Numbered from the stretch's first letter, positions 1-8,889 are shown. The stretch is 64,000 nucleotides of DNA from DATFTF01 sp963825175 (GCA_963825175.1 CAWGSA010000002.1:1488001-1552000); one strand, 5' to 3'. Notes: generated by a model from the sequence alone, not told the origin. Program-made: numbers and translations.

Positions 1-1
1 C

Positions 2-268
2 CGATCCCCGGCCGATACCCTGCGGGACGCATTGGCGCGGCTGGCGGAGTCGGGCAGCGCCGATCCCGCCGAGCGCCGAGACCGCCTGTGCGCGAGCCTG
101 GCCTGCCGCTCGGCGGTCACCATCCGTTACCACCTGGCTCCGGAGGAGATCCGCCGGCTGCTCTCCGACTGGGCCAGGGCCGCGGATCGCTTCACCTGCC
201 CGCACGGCCGGCCCGTGGTTCTTTCAATGAGCGACGAGGAGCTGGAGAAGTACTTCAAGAGGCGGTGA
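2..268 (+). CDS. mutL: DNA mismatch repair protein MutL, C-terminal end (partial)
   Basis: The window opens inside this gene; only the last 88 or so residues are present. The ACRSAV motif, the stretch with LAPEEIRRLL, and the block FTCPHGRPVV near the end are hallmarks of the MutL C-terminal dimerisation domain, which carries the metal-binding CPHGRP motif of endonuclease-type MutL proteins. MutL couples mismatch recognition by MutS to strand incision. The gene ends with FKRR and a TGA. The start lies upstream of the window, so length and N-terminal ATPase domain cannot be judged. Confidence 0.9.
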   Translation, partial: RSPADTLRDALARLAESGSADPAERRDRLCASLACRSAVTIRYHLAPEEIRRLLSDWARAADRFTCPHGRPVVLSMSDEELEKYFKRR

Positions 269-306
269 TGCCGGTACGGGACGGGGAGACGGGGGGCGGG
301 GAGACC

Positions 307-334
307 GAGGACTGAGGATTGAGGACCGAGGACT
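307..334. repeat. Four tandem 7-bp GAGGAYY units
   Basis: Four head-to-tail units: GAGGACT, GAGGATT, GAGGACC, GAGGACT. They lie in the 219-bp gap between mutL and the convergent membrane protein gene. It is the simplest member of the heptad-repeat family seen at many other junctions here. No clear opposite arm is visible, although the flanks are G-rich on the left and C-rich on the right (about 270-306 and 399-425). I see no gene in the rest of the gap. Confidence 0.7.
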
Positions 335-487
335 CGAGCGGCGGCCTGAGTGAGGCCGGAGTGGACGCTCGAACGTAGACAGGAGATAACCCTATGAACG
401 TCTTTCCCCCCCTCGCCCGCTCCCCCCGTCCGGGCCTCGAAGCGCAGGACGGGGGACGGGGCGACAGGGTGACAAAGGGGAAGGGCT

Positions 488-1108
488 CTATGAGGACCTT
501 GGCGGCAGCCCGATCCCGCGGTCGTGCTCCGCGCGCTTTCTCTTGATGTGGGTGACGATCAAGATGGCGCCGAGCAGGATGAAGGCGGCCGGTCCGCCCC
601 AGCTGTCCATCACGTCCCAGAACCACTCCATATCGACGTAGCGATCGATCAGCCAGAGCGCGCCCAATCCGACCAGGATGACGCCCCAGGTCAGGGCCGC
701 CGTGCTTTCTCCGGCCTTGCGCAGCTGCGGGGTCGGCGCGAGTCCGCCCACGGCCATCATGCCGCGGTTGATCGCATGCGCCTGCCGCACCGCGTCGATG
801 ATTCCGAAGAACCAGATGAACGCGATGACCGGACCGAAGAAGGCGCCCCCGCGCCCGTGCGAGGTCATCGTGATGCACAGGATGAACGCGCCGCCGAATG
901 CGAACGCGCGCGGGTAGAGCCCGAGGTAGAGGTGTCCCAGTCCCGGAAACATCGAGAGGAATCCGGCCAGGGCCGGGGACTTCGTCTCGATGACGGGCAC
1001 GTAGGTCGGCGCCACCGCGGCGACGGGCGGCGGCGCCTGGGGAGGCGCCGCTGCGCCGCCCAGCGGCGGTGGCGGTGAAGAAGGGTTGCCCGGTGTCTCG
1101 CTGCTCAT
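488..1108 (-). CDS. Small integral membrane protein with proline-rich N-terminus
   Basis: A 206-residue protein of unknown function. The first 45 or so residues are rich in Pro and Ala and look disordered. Then come hydrophobic segments around GFLSMFPGLGHLYLG, FAFGGAFILCI, FFGPVIAFIWFFGII, ALTWGVILVGLGALWLI and AAFILLGAILIV, so probably four or five membrane helices, and a basic C-terminal tail. The last part resembles LiaF-type transmembrane segments often found in small envelope-stress proteins; that is inference. The ATG at 1108 is chosen because AGGAG lies 6 bases upstream, though the frame is open for 18 more codons. It follows the sigma/anti-sigma pair by 22 bp and may be in that operon and regulon. 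Confidence 0.7.
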   Translation of the reverse strand: MSSETPGNPSSPPPPLGGAAAPPQAPPPVAAVAPTYVPVIETKSPALAGFLSMFPGLGHLYLGLYPRAFAFGGAFILCITMTSHGRGGAFFGPVIAFIWFFGIIDAVRQAHAINRGMMAVGGLAPTPQLRKAGESTAALTWGVILVGLGALWLIDRYVDMEWFWDVMDSWGGPAAFILLGAILIVTHIKRKRAEHDRGIGLPPRSS

Positions 1109-1130
1109 GTTCTGCTCCTGTCGGTCGGGC

Positions 1131-1934
1131 TCAGGCCCGCCACGTGGGAATTGCCGTTTCATTCTTCGGAGGGGCTTCCTTCCCGTCGCCGTTGCGCGGA
1201 CGGGTTCGAGAGGGAGCGGTCTCCGACTTCAGGACGAGCTGGACGGCGTTGGAAAGGGCGGCGCGACCGTAGCCGAACACGCGGCTGCGCAGGATCAGCC
1301 CTATGCGGACGGCCTTTTCCTCCAGGGCGCCGATGCGATCGGCCGCCGTGGTCTTCGCGCCGGCGACGACCGATTTTGCTTCGACCGGCAGGTCCGTCCG
1401 CGCCCGGCGCGCGACGTCGGCAGGGTTGAAGCCGAGAATCATCAGAGCGAAGGCCGCGGCGTAGGCCAGGCCAATCGCCGCCTTCGGATCGAGCAGGCCT
1501 CTCCAGCCGAGGCGGGGCCGGGCGGCGCTCCTCCTCGGCCGTTTCGGGACCGAGGCCGCGACGCGGCCCGCGAACCACGGCGCGGGCTGCGGGGCGGCGA
1601 GGGCTCGAATGCCAAACAGCGTCTGGGCGGCTTCCGCGCACGCGCCGCATCGGGACAAATGGAAGTCCAGGCGGCGGTCGCGGGTCTCGCCCTCGACGGC
1701 TTGCGCGGTCAGCGCGTCGGCCATCTCGCACGACACCGTTCGAGACGGGACCGACAGGAGCGATTCGCGCAGCGACGGATTCCATGCCGGGGCTCGCAGG
1801 CCCGAGGTCAGGGAGCCGATCTCTTCGTGGTCCCGGAGCGCGGCGGCGCACGTCGGACAGCCGGCCGCATGCTCGCGCCGTCTCGCTTCGGGGGCCTGGC
1901 CCACGAACAGCCGTTCGGCTTCGGAGCAGCTCAT
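1131..1934 (-). CDS. Zinc-finger anti-sigma factor, membrane anchored
   Basis: A 267-residue protein with two HxxxCxxC motifs (H22-C26-C29 and H92-C96-C99), the signature of zinc-containing anti-sigma (ZAS) domains, followed by one predicted membrane helix at about residues 151-170 and a tail of about 95 residues. Two ZAS-like motifs in one protein is less usual than one. ATG overlaps the stop codon of the upstream ECF sigma gene (ATGA), so the two are probably translationally coupled. The expected role is to hold the sigma factor inactive at the membrane until a signal releases it. Confidence 0.82.
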   Translation of the reverse strand: MSCSEAERLFVGQAPEARRREHAAGCPTCAAALRDHEEIGSLTSGLRAPAWNPSLRESLLSVPSRTVSCEMADALTAQAVEGETRDRRLDFHLSRCGACAEAAQTLFGIRALAAPQPAPWFAGRVAASVPKRPRRSAARPRLGWRGLLDPKAAIGLAYAAAFALMILGFNPADVARRARTDLPVEAKSVVAGAKTTAADRIGALEEKAVRIGLILRSRVFGYGRAALSNAVQLVLKSETAPSRTRPRNGDGKEAPPKNETAIPTWRA

Positions 1935-2539
1935 GCGAAGGCTCCCGCCAGGACCGCGAGGGTCGCGCCGTGGGCGCGGCTGTCGTGACGCTCGCGAATC
2001 TTCCGTGCGACCTCGGCCCGGGCCCGAAAGAGGCGCGATTTGACGGTGCCGTCGGGCAGCTCCAGGGCCTGGCCGATCTCTTCGTACGCCAGCCCGTCGA
2101 GGTCGCGCAGGACCAGGATCTCCGCCAGATCCTCGGGGATCTCCGACAGCGCCGCAAAGAGCATCCGCGCGCGCTCCCGCTGGAGAGCCTGGGCCGCCGG
2201 GTCGTCGGAGGAGGTCAGCATCGGAGCGACGGCGTCCTCCGACACGAACCGAAACGACTTCTCGCGTTTCAAGCGCCGATACCGGTCGATGCAGAGGTTT
2301 CGGGAGATCGACACGATCCAGGCCACGAGCGGAAAGGTCCCCTCGTAGCGGTGAAGGTTCTCGAAGATCTTCAGGAAGATCTCCTGGGACAGCTCTTCGG
2401 CGTCTTCGCGCTTCAACGTGAAGTGGTAGGCGACCGAGTAGACTTTCGGGCCGAAACGATCCACGAGCTCCCTCCAGGCTTCGTCCTGGCCCTGGCGGCA
2501 ACTATTTACGAGAGTCTGATCGTCGGTTGAGCCGCTCAA
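1931..2539 (-). CDS. rpoE: ECF-type RNA polymerase sigma factor (sigma-E family)
   Basis: A 202-residue sigma-70 family protein. Region 2 is recognisable in FGPKVYSVAYHFTLKREDAEELSQEIFLKIF and the following WIVSISRNLCIDRYRR, and region 4 in IPEDLAEILVLRDLDGLAYEEIGQALELPDGTVKSRLFRAR (helix-turn-helix). No sigma region 1.1 or 3 is present, as expected for group 4. The predicted start is TTG with AGGA just upstream; an ATG a few bases earlier is out of frame. It overlaps its anti-sigma gene and both may be autoregulated. Which stress it senses is not evident. Confidence 0.88.
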   Translation of the reverse strand: MSGSTDDQTLVNSCRQGQDEAWRELVDRFGPKVYSVAYHFTLKREDAEELSQEIFLKIFENLHRYEGTFPLVAWIVSISRNLCIDRYRRLKREKSFRFVSEDAVAPMLTSSDDPAAQALQRERARMLFAALSEIPEDLAEILVLRDLDGLAYEEIGQALELPDGTVKSRLFRARAEVARKIRERHDSRAHGATLAVLAGAFA

Positions 2540-2600
2540 GGCATCCTCATTTCACCAAGACGCAGGCTGGCCGAGAAAGTTCGCGGGCCCGCGGGGCCCG

Positions 2601-2709
2601 TAAGGCGTAAGGCGCAAGGCGGAAGGCCAAGCAGTCGAAAGGCTTGCTCCTGGCCGATTAGCCATTTGTACGCCTCACGCCTCACGCCTCACGCCTCACG
2701 CCTTACGCC
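2601..2709. repeat. Heptad inverted-repeat element between sigma factor and pcnB
   Basis: Left arm 2601-2628 has four 7-bp units of the form TAAGGCG (TAAGGCG twice, CAAGGCG, GAAGGCC). Right arm 2669-2709 has five units of CGCCTCA/CGCCTTA, the reverse complement family. About 40 bases lie between. As RNA it could fold into a long hairpin with slippage between units. The right arm ends 3 bp from the pcnB stop, so it may act as a 3' end for the minus-strand pcnB transcript; there is no U-tract. Confidence 0.8.
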
Positions 2710-2712
2710 CGG

Positions 2713-4038
2713 TCAAGGCGCCTGCCGCCGGCGACCTCTTCCGCCTCGCCTGCGGCGCCGGGGAGGCGGTCCGCCGACGGCCTGGGCCGGGACGCCTGTC
2801 TCACGCTCGAACGTCTCGCGTGCCCGGGCCACGCGCTGCTCCAGGGCCCGCCAGTCCCGGACCAAGTCCTCCCCTCGGCCCGTGGCCATGGCCCGCAGCT
2901 CGAAGATCGTGAGCGCGGCGGGAAAAGCGTCCCGGAAGGCGAGCCGGCGGGTCGCGACGCGGCCGTCCGGGCGGTGGGAAAGCTTCCCGACCATCCCCAG
3001 GGCCTGCTTGATGCGATGAGTGGTGGCGTGGGGAAGGGCCATGCGCAGCGCGATCGGGTTGACGATCTCTTCCAGCATCACGGCGAGCGCGCTCGGGTCG
3101 GGGTCGGCGTCCCGAACGATCGACCGGACCCGCGTCCGCACGATCGGCAGGGACAGCAGCGAGAAGAGAACGGCGTCCTCGAAGGCGCGTCCTCGACGCC
3201 GTTCGGCGTCGAGGACTCCGAGCAGGGACCAGAAGAGATGGCCCGTGCCGTGCGGGTGCTCAGGGTCGTACTCCCGCAGGACCTCGGCCAGCTCCGGCAG
3301 CAGAACGTCGAGCAGGCCGACCTCGCGCAGGAGGAGAAACGTCGGCAGGGCATGTCCGCCCTTGAGCGACTGGGCCAGCTCCTCGGTGACCCGGGGGGCG
3401 GCGGATTTGACGATCTCCTTGCGGTGCCGGAGGATCGCCTCGTACGCGTCGGGCGTGATGGCGAATCCCAGCCGGCTGGCAAACTCGACGGCGCGCATCA
3501 TCCGCACGGGATCCTCGCGGAACCGGACGTCCGGATCGCCGATCGTGCGGACCAGTCCCGCCTCCAGGTCGTCCAATCCTCCGACGTAGTCGATCACCGA
3601 GAAGTCGGAGATGTCGTAGAACAGGCCGTTGATCGTGAAGTCCCGGCGCAGGGCGTCCTCCCGCGCCGTGCCGAAGGTGTTGTCGGAGGTCATCAGGATC
3701 TCCGGCGCGTTGGGATCCAGATCGAGCGGGCGTCGCCGGAACGTCGCGACCTCGACGATCTTTCCCTCGGCGAAGAGGATATGCGCGAGACGAAACCGCC
3801 TTCCGATCAGACGGCAGTTGCGGAAGAGCCGGCGCACCTGCTGGGGATGGGCGTCGGTCCCGATGTCGAAATCCTTGGGTTTCCTTCCCAGCAGGAGGTC
3901 CCGAACGCTTCCCCCCACCAGATAGGCCTTGAAACCCGCCGTGGAGAGCCGGTAGAGGACCTTGAGCGCTTCCGGGTCGATGCTCTTGCGGGAGATCGGG
4001 TGCTGGCTGCGCGGGCGAATGCGCGGCGGAGGGTCCAC
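2713..4038 (-). CDS. pcnB: Poly(A) polymerase / CCA-adding enzyme family (class II nucleotidyltransferase)
   Basis: A 441-residue class II nucleotidyltransferase. GGSVRDLLLG (42-51) followed by D57-x-D59 forms the nucleotide-binding and metal-binding site. A neck region (RREDALRRDFTINGLFYD-type, EDPVRMMRAVEFASRLGF) and a helical body follow. The length and very basic Arg/Gly-rich tail fit bacterial poly(A) polymerase I, which adds 3' A tails to RNA, rather than the shorter CCA enzyme, but the two are hard to separate by sequence. GTG at 4038 is the assumed start. A perfect 10-bp inverted repeat with a 4-base loop (3191-3214) lies within the coding sequence at VLDAERRRGR. Confidence 0.85.
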   Translation of the reverse strand: MDPPPRIRPRSQHPISRKSIDPEALKVLYRLSTAGFKAYLVGGSVRDLLLGRKPKDFDIGTDAHPQQVRRLFRNCRLIGRRFRLAHILFAEGKIVEVATFRRRPLDLDPNAPEILMTSDNTFGTAREDALRRDFTINGLFYDISDFSVIDYVGGLDDLEAGLVRTIGDPDVRFREDPVRMMRAVEFASRLGFAITPDAYEAILRHRKEIVKSAAPRVTEELAQSLKGGHALPTFLLLREVGLLDVLLPELAEVLREYDPEHPHGTGHLFWSLLGVLDAERRRGRAFEDAVLFSLLSLPIVRTRVRSIVRDADPDPSALAVMLEEIVNPIALRMALPHATTHRIKQALGMVGKLSHRPDGRVATRRLAFRDAFPAALTIFELRAMATGRGEDLVRDWRALEQRVARARETFERETGVPAQAVGGPPPRRRRRGGRGRRRQAP

Positions 4039-4161
4039 GGAGCTGCGGTTCTGGCGAGACGGGCCTTGAATTCCTGTGTGCGCTTCGCTGATAACCGCTC
4101 TCCTTGCGCCCCTCCGAATCCGGGCCCCATTTTAGCTCAACCGATTGAAGGAATTGATCTT

Positions 4162-4191
4162 TTGACTTTGGCGGACGCTCTGCGAAAGAAT
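4162..4191 (+). promoter_or_regulatory. Putative promoter of livK1
   Basis: TTGACT at 4162-4167 and AAGAAT at 4186-4191 with an 18-bp spacer, 35 bp before the livK1 ATG. It sits in the 187-bp gap between the divergent pcnB and livK1. The -35 is good and the -10 weak. Confidence 0.4.
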
Positions 4192-4225
4192 ACGCTCTCT
4201 TCAATTCGGGGAGGGAGGACACGAG

Positions 4226-5386
4226 ATGAGAGGGCGATTCACCGTCTCCGCCGCCGTCGCTGGTGTGCTCGTTGCCGCGCTCGCGTGCCAGAAGGGCGGC
4301 TCGTCGGGCGAGATCCCCATCGGCGAGTACAGCTCGTTGACCGGCACCACGGCCACTTTCGGGCAGTCCACGCACAACGGCGTCCTGATGGCGTTTGACG
4401 AGATCAACAAGGCCGGCGGGGTGCTGGGCAAGAAGGTCCGCAACATCGTCGAGGACGATCAGTCCAAGCCGGAGGAGGCGGCGACGGCAGCCACGAAGCT
4501 CATCAACCAGAGCCACGTGGTCGCGGTGATCGGCGAGGTCGCGTCGTCGCGGTCGCTGGCCGCCGGACCGATCTGCCAGGGAGCGGGCGTTCCCATGGTT
4601 TCTCCCTCTTCGACCAACCCCAGGGTCACCCAAGTCGACCCGGCGGACGCGAGGACGCGCGGCAACTACCTTTTCCGCGTCTGCTTCATCGACCCGTTCC
4701 AGGGCAAGGTCATGGCGAAGTTCGCCGCCAACACGCTCAAGGTCAAGAAGGTGGCGATCTTGGTCGACGTCCGTAACGATTATTCCGTGGGCCTGCAGAC
4801 GTTCTTCCGCGACAACTTCAAGCAGCTCGGCGGGCAGGTCGTGGCCGAGCAGTCCTACAGCGAGGGAGACTCGGACTTCCACGCGCAGCTGACGCAGATC
4901 AAGGCGGCCAATCCGGAGGCGATCTACGTGCCCGGGTACTACACGGAGGTCGGCACCATCAGCCGCCAGGCCCGGGAGCTCGGGATCACGGTGCCCCTGC
5001 TGGGCGGCGACGGGTGGGACTCCCCGCGTCTGTTCGAGATCGGCGGCGACGCGTTGAACGGCTGCTACATCTCCAACCACTATTCCGTCGACGATCCGTC
5101 GCCGCAGATCCAGAAATTCGTGGGCGACTACCGGACGCGTTACAAGCAGACGCCGGACGCCTTGGCCGCCCTGGGGTACGACGCCGCCAAGATCCTGGTC
5201 GACGCGATCGGGCGGGCCGGCTCGACGGACGGGGCCAAGATCCGGGATGCCCTGGCCCAGACCAAGGATTTCGTCGGCGTGACCGGGAAGATCACCATCG
5301 ACAAGGACCACAACGCCGTCAAGCCGGCAGTCGTGCTCAAGATCGAGAACGGAAAGTTCGTTTACGTCGAAACGGTGACGCCGTAG
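4226..5386 (+). CDS. livK: Branched-chain amino acid-type ABC substrate-binding lipoprotein (system 1)
   Basis: A 386-residue periplasmic-binding protein of the Leu/Ile/Val type (type I fold). The N-terminus is a lipoprotein signal with lipobox ALAC, so C21 should be lipidated and the protein tethered outside the membrane. The family motif GEYSSLTGTTATFGQ opens the mature domain, then FDEINKAGGVLGKK, VVAVIGEVASSRS and PMVSPSSTNPRVT. GGAGGG precedes the ATG. It heads a five-gene cluster (K-H-M-G-F). The true ligand could be a branched-chain amino acid, another amino acid or a small carboxylate. Confidence 0.9.
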   Translation: MRGRFTVSAAVAGVLVAALACQKGGSSGEIPIGEYSSLTGTTATFGQSTHNGVLMAFDEINKAGGVLGKKVRNIVEDDQSKPEEAATAATKLINQSHVVAVIGEVASSRSLAAGPICQGAGVPMVSPSSTNPRVTQVDPADARTRGNYLFRVCFIDPFQGKVMAKFAANTLKVKKVAILVDVRNDYSVGLQTFFRDNFKQLGGQVVAEQSYSEGDSDFHAQLTQIKAANPEAIYVPGYYTEVGTISRQARELGITVPLLGGDGWDSPRLFEIGGDALNGCYISNHYSVDDPSPQIQKFVGDYRTRYKQTPDALAALGYDAAKILVDAIGRAGSTDGAKIRDALAQTKDFVGVTGKITIDKDHNAVKPAVVLKIENGKFVYVETVTP

Positions 5387-5390
5387 CCGG

Positions 5391-5489
5391 GGCGTGAGGC
5401 GGGAGGCGTGAGGCGGAAGGCGGGCATCTCGACGCCGACCTCCCGTTTCCCGTTTCCCGTTTCCCGTTTTCCGAGTCCCGAGTCCCGAC
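5391..5489. repeat. Heptad repeat element between livK1 and livH1
   Basis: Left part has 7-bp units of the type GCGTGAG/GCGGGAG/GCGGAAG (5391-5426). Right part (5441-5489) has four CCCGTTT units followed by two CCGAGTC units. Unlike most loci the two halves belong to different unit families, so pairing is only partial (GGGAGG with CCTCCC). The whole lies inside the Liv operon, 7 bp before the livH1 ATG. Confidence 0.7.
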
Positions 5490-5496
5490 CGACTTC

Positions 5497-6393
5497 ATGA
5501 CCACGTTCCTTCAGCAGGTGATGAACGGGCTCTCGCTCGGATCGATCTATGCCCTGATCGCCCTCGGCTACACCATGGTGTACGGCGTCCTGCGGCTGAT
5601 CAACTTCGCGCACGGCGACGTGTACATGGTCGGCGCTTACGTCGGCTACTACCTCTCCCGGCGCATGCAGGGCAAGGAGCCTTCGCTGACCGCCGCGTTC
5701 CTGGTGATGATCGGGGCGATGATCGCCTGCGCCATGCTGGGCATCGTCATCGAGCGGCTGGCCTACCGGCCCGTTCGCCGGGCGTCGCGCCTGACCCTGC
5801 TCATCACCGCGATCGGCGTCTCGCTCTTTCTGGAGAACGCCGGGCAGCTGGTGTTCGGGCCCGATCCCAAGTTCTTCCCCTCTCTGGCGCCGCACGCGGA
5901 ATACATCGTGGCCGGGGTCCGGATCACCAGCGAGCAGCTCACGGTCATCGGCGTCTCCTTTCTCCTGATGATCCTGCTGCGCTTCTTCATCCAGAAAACC
6001 CGCACCGGAAAGGCGATGCGGGCGGTCTCCTTCAACCTCGATGCGGCCAAGCTCATGGGCATCTCGACGGACTGGATCATCGGCGTGACCTTCGCGCTGG
6101 GTTCCGCGCTGGCCGCGGCGGGCGGCGTGCTGATCGGGATGCAGATTCCCAAGATCGATCCGCTGATGGGGATCATGTACGGATTGAAGGCGTTCGTGGC
6201 CGCGGTCCTGGGAGGGATCGGGAACGTGCCGGGGGCCGTGCTGGGAGGCCTTCTGATCGGAACGTCCGAAGTCATGGTGGTGGGCTACCTGTCGTCGACC
6301 TATCGGGACGCCATCGCGTTCGGGATCCTGATCCTGGTCCTGATCCTCCGGCCGCAGGGCATCCTGGGGCGGGTCCAGAAGGAGAAGGTGTGA
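5497..6393 (+). CDS. livH: Branched-chain amino acid-type ABC permease LivH (system 1)
   Basis: A 298-residue membrane protein with about eight hydrophobic segments. It opens with FLQQVMNGLSLGSIYALIALGYTMVYG and RLINFAHGDVYMVGAY, the typical LivH N-terminus, and ends with the coupling region VPGAVLGGLLIGTSEV and LILRPQGILG. It forms the translocation path with LivM. The next gene starts in a GTGA overlap with its stop codon. A stretch of repeats, but no obvious Shine-Dalgarno sequence, precedes the ATG. Confidence 0.92.
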   Translation: MTTFLQQVMNGLSLGSIYALIALGYTMVYGVLRLINFAHGDVYMVGAYVGYYLSRRMQGKEPSLTAAFLVMIGAMIACAMLGIVIERLAYRPVRRASRLTLLITAIGVSLFLENAGQLVFGPDPKFFPSLAPHAEYIVAGVRITSEQLTVIGVSFLLMILLRFFIQKTRTGKAMRAVSFNLDAAKLMGISTDWIIGVTFALGSALAAAGGVLIGMQIPKIDPLMGIMYGLKAFVAAVLGGIGNVPGAVLGGLLIGTSEVMVVGYLSSTYRDAIAFGILILVLILRPQGILGRVQKEKV

Positions 6394-7403
6394 AGAGCGC
6401 CGCGTACGCGGTGCTCCTCCTGGGAGTTCTCTTCGTCCTGAACGGCCTCCTCACCGGAAGCCTGGTCTCCGGGATCTCGATCTCGCCGTACATCCTCCAG
6501 GTCATGTGTCTGGCCGGGATCAACGTCATCCTTGCGGTGAGCCTCAATCTCATCAACGGCTTCACCGGACAGTTCTCGATCGGGCACGCGGGGTTCATGG
6601 CCATCGGCGCCTATTCCTCCGCCTTCGTGACGGTGACGTTCGGAGATCGCGTCCGCGCGGCGCTGACCTTCCTGCCCGGTTTCGCCCAGGATGGCGCGCT
6701 GCTGCTCCTGGGGTTGTTCGTGGGCGCCGTCCTCGCGTCGATCGCGGGCTTCCTGGTGGGCGTTCCGTCTCTGCGGCTGCGCGGAGACTACCTGGCCATC
6801 GTGACGCTGGGCTTCGGAGAGATCATCCGCGTCTGGATCCTGAATATCGACGCGGTCGGCGGAGCGCGGGGATATTCGGGGATTCCCAAGCTCGCGAATT
6901 TCTTCTGGATCTACCTCTTCGCCGCCATCGCGATCGTGACCGTCTATCGCATCGTCCATTCCTCTTTCGGACGGACCCTGATCGCGATCCGAGAAGACGA
7001 GATAGCGGCGGAAGCCATGGGCGTCGACACCACCCGCACCAAAGTCATCTCCTTCGTCGTCTCCTCGGCCATGGCCGGCGTGGGCGGAGGTCTCTTCGGC
7101 CACTACCTGATGTACGTCCACACCAACTCCTTCACGTTCATCAAGTCGATCGAGATCATCATCATGATCGTGATCGGCGGGTTGGGATCGATCACCGGCT
7201 CGGTGCTCGGTGCAGTCCTCTACATCAGCCTGACCGAAGGGCTGCGGGAGTTCGCCCAGTACCGGATGGTTCTGTTCTCGCTCCTCCTGGTCATCATCAT
7301 GATCGTGCGGCCGCAGGGAATCCTGGGGCACCGCGAGTTCTCGAGCTTCTTCCGGAGGAGCCGGCGGGTCGATGCGCCGACTCCGCCGGTCATCGAAACC
7401 TGA
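6390..7403 (+). CDS. livM: Branched-chain amino acid-type ABC permease LivM (system 1)
   Basis: A 337-residue membrane protein. NLINGFTGQFSIGHAGFMAIGAY is the family signature of LivM, followed by LRGDYLAIVTLGFGEIIR and the C-terminal GSITGSVLGAVLYISLTEGLRE and VRPQGILG. It starts with GTG overlapping the livH stop and its own stop overlaps the livG start (TGATG), so expression is tightly coupled. It pairs with LivH to make the heterodimeric channel. Confidence 0.92.
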   Translation: MKSAAYAVLLLGVLFVLNGLLTGSLVSGISISPYILQVMCLAGINVILAVSLNLINGFTGQFSIGHAGFMAIGAYSSAFVTVTFGDRVRAALTFLPGFAQDGALLLLGLFVGAVLASIAGFLVGVPSLRLRGDYLAIVTLGFGEIIRVWILNIDAVGGARGYSGIPKLANFFWIYLFAAIAIVTVYRIVHSSFGRTLIAIREDEIAAEAMGVDTTRTKVISFVVSSAMAGVGGGLFGHYLMYVHTNSFTFIKSIEIIIMIVIGGLGSITGSVLGAVLYISLTEGLREFAQYRMVLFSLLLVIIMIVRPQGILGHREFSSFFRRSRRVDAPTPPVIET

Positions 7404-8164
7404 TGGGCCTGCTCGATCTCAGCAACGTGACCATGCGATTCGGCGGCCTGGTCGCCGTCAACGAACTGTCGCTGTCGATCGAGGCGGGGAACCTCTACGG
7501 CCTGATCGGTCCCAACGGGGCCGGCAAGACCACCGTGTTCAACGTCGTCACCGGGGTCTATACCCCCACCTCCGGCTCGGTCCGTTTCGACGGCGAGGAG
7601 ATCGGTGGCCGCCGCAGCGGGCGCATCACCCGGTGCGGCATCGCCCGGACGTTCCAGAACATCCGCCTGTTCGGCGACATGACGGTTCTGGAGAACGTCA
7701 AGGTCGCGTTCCATTGCCGCCAGGAAGCCGGTCTCGGCGCGGCCGTCCTGCGCACGTCGACCAACGCCTCGGAGGAGGCGCGCGTCGACCGCGAGAGCCG
7801 GGAGCTTCTGAAGATCTTTCGGCTGGACGGCCTGGCGCAGGAGAAAGCGCGCAACCTGCCGTACGGCAGCCAGCGGCGTCTGGAGATCGCGCGGGCCATG
7901 GCGACCTCCCCGCGGCTGCTTCTCCTGGACGAGCCGGCCGCGGGAATGAATCCGCAGGAAGCGCAGCAGCTGATGGACTTGATCCGGTGGGTCCGGGACC
8001 ACTTCGGCATGGCGATCCTGCTGGTTGAGCACAATATGAAGGTTGTGATGGGCATCTGCGAGACGGTCCACGTCCTCGACTACGGGTCAACCATCGCGAT
8101 CGGGAAGCCGGCGGAGATCCAGGCCAACCCCAAGGTCATCGAGGCCTATCTGGGGGGCGCATGA
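7403..8164 (+). CDS. livG: Branched-chain amino acid-type ABC ATPase LivG (system 1)
   Basis: A 253-residue ABC ATPase. Walker A is GPNGAGKTT, the signature region reads LPYGSQRRLEIARA and Walker B is LLLLDEPAAGMNP, all as in LivG. The start is the ATG at 7403 overlapping the livM stop; the frame is open much further upstream but that part is a shadow of livM. The stop overlaps the livF start (ATGA). It forms the ATPase pair with LivF on the cytoplasmic side. Confidence 0.92.
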   Translation: MGLLDLSNVTMRFGGLVAVNELSLSIEAGNLYGLIGPNGAGKTTVFNVVTGVYTPTSGSVRFDGEEIGGRRSGRITRCGIARTFQNIRLFGDMTVLENVKVAFHCRQEAGLGAAVLRTSTNASEEARVDRESRELLKIFRLDGLAQEKARNLPYGSQRRLEIARAMATSPRLLLLDEPAAGMNPQEAQQLMDLIRWVRDHFGMAILLVEHNMKVVMGICETVHVLDYGSTIAIGKPAEIQANPKVIEAYLGGA

Positions 8165-8889
8165 GCGCGCCGGCCGCCGCTCCGGTCCTCGAGGTGCGCG
8201 ATCTGAGGGTCTCCTACGGCGCGATCGAGGCGCTCAAGGGAATCTCCCTGCGTCTGGACGCCGGGGAGATCGTGACCCTGATCGGCGCCAACGGCGCGGG
8301 CAAGTCCACCACCCTGCGGGCCATCATCGGCCTGGTCCCGGCCCGGTCGGGGGAGGTCCGCTTCCACGGGGAAGCGACGCGCTCGACGCCGACATACCGT
8401 CTCGTCCGCGGCGGCCTGATTCTCGTTCCCGAAGGGCGGGCCATCTTCGCCAACCTCACGGTCAAGGAGAACCTGGAGCTGGGGGCCTACGCACGGCGCG
8501 ATCGCAACAGCCTGACCGCCGACTTCGACAAGGTGTTCCGGATCTTTCCGCGTTTGAAGGAGCGGGAGAAGCAGATCGGCGGAACGCTCTCCGGCGGCGA
8601 GCAGCAGATGCTGGCGATCGGGCGCGCGCTCATGTCGCGGCCGAAGGTTCTCCTGCTCGACGAGCCCTCGCTCGGCCTTGCGCCCATCCTGGTCCACACC
8701 ATCTTCCAGTCGATCGAGGAGATCCACCGCGAGGGAACGCCCGTCCTCCTGGTGGAGCAGAACGCCAACGCCGCCTTGAAGCACTCCAACCGCGCGTACG
8801 TGCTGGAGACCGGAGTGGTGGCGCTGGAGGGCTCCTCTGCCGAGGTGGCGGCCAACCCGAGGGTGAAAGAGGCGTATCTGGGCGAGTGA
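8161..8889 (+). CDS. livF: Branched-chain amino acid-type ABC ATPase LivF (system 1)
   Basis: A 242-residue ABC ATPase with Walker A GANGAGKST, the motif ILVPEGRAIFANLTV typical of LivF, signature LSGGEQQMLAIGRAL and Walker B VLLLDEPSLGLAP. It is the last gene of the first Liv cluster. A DinB-like gene follows after 12 bp and may share the transcript. Confidence 0.92.
   Translation: MSAPAAAPVLEVRDLRVSYGAIEALKGISLRLDAGEIVTLIGANGAGKSTTLRAIIGLVPARSGEVRFHGEATRSTPTYRLVRGGLILVPEGRAIFANLTVKENLELGAYARRDRNSLTADFDKVFRIFPRLKEREKQIGGTLSGGEQQMLAIGRALMSRPKVLLLDEPSLGLAPILVHTIFQSIEEIHREGTPVLLVEQNANAALKHSNRAYVLETGVVALEGSSAEVAANPRVKEAYLGE

Noticed and set aside
3260..5311. A very long open frame (over 680 codons) opposite livK1 and through pcnB
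   Set aside because: It is the antisense shadow of high-GC coding sequence; no family motifs and it conflicts with two well-supported genes.
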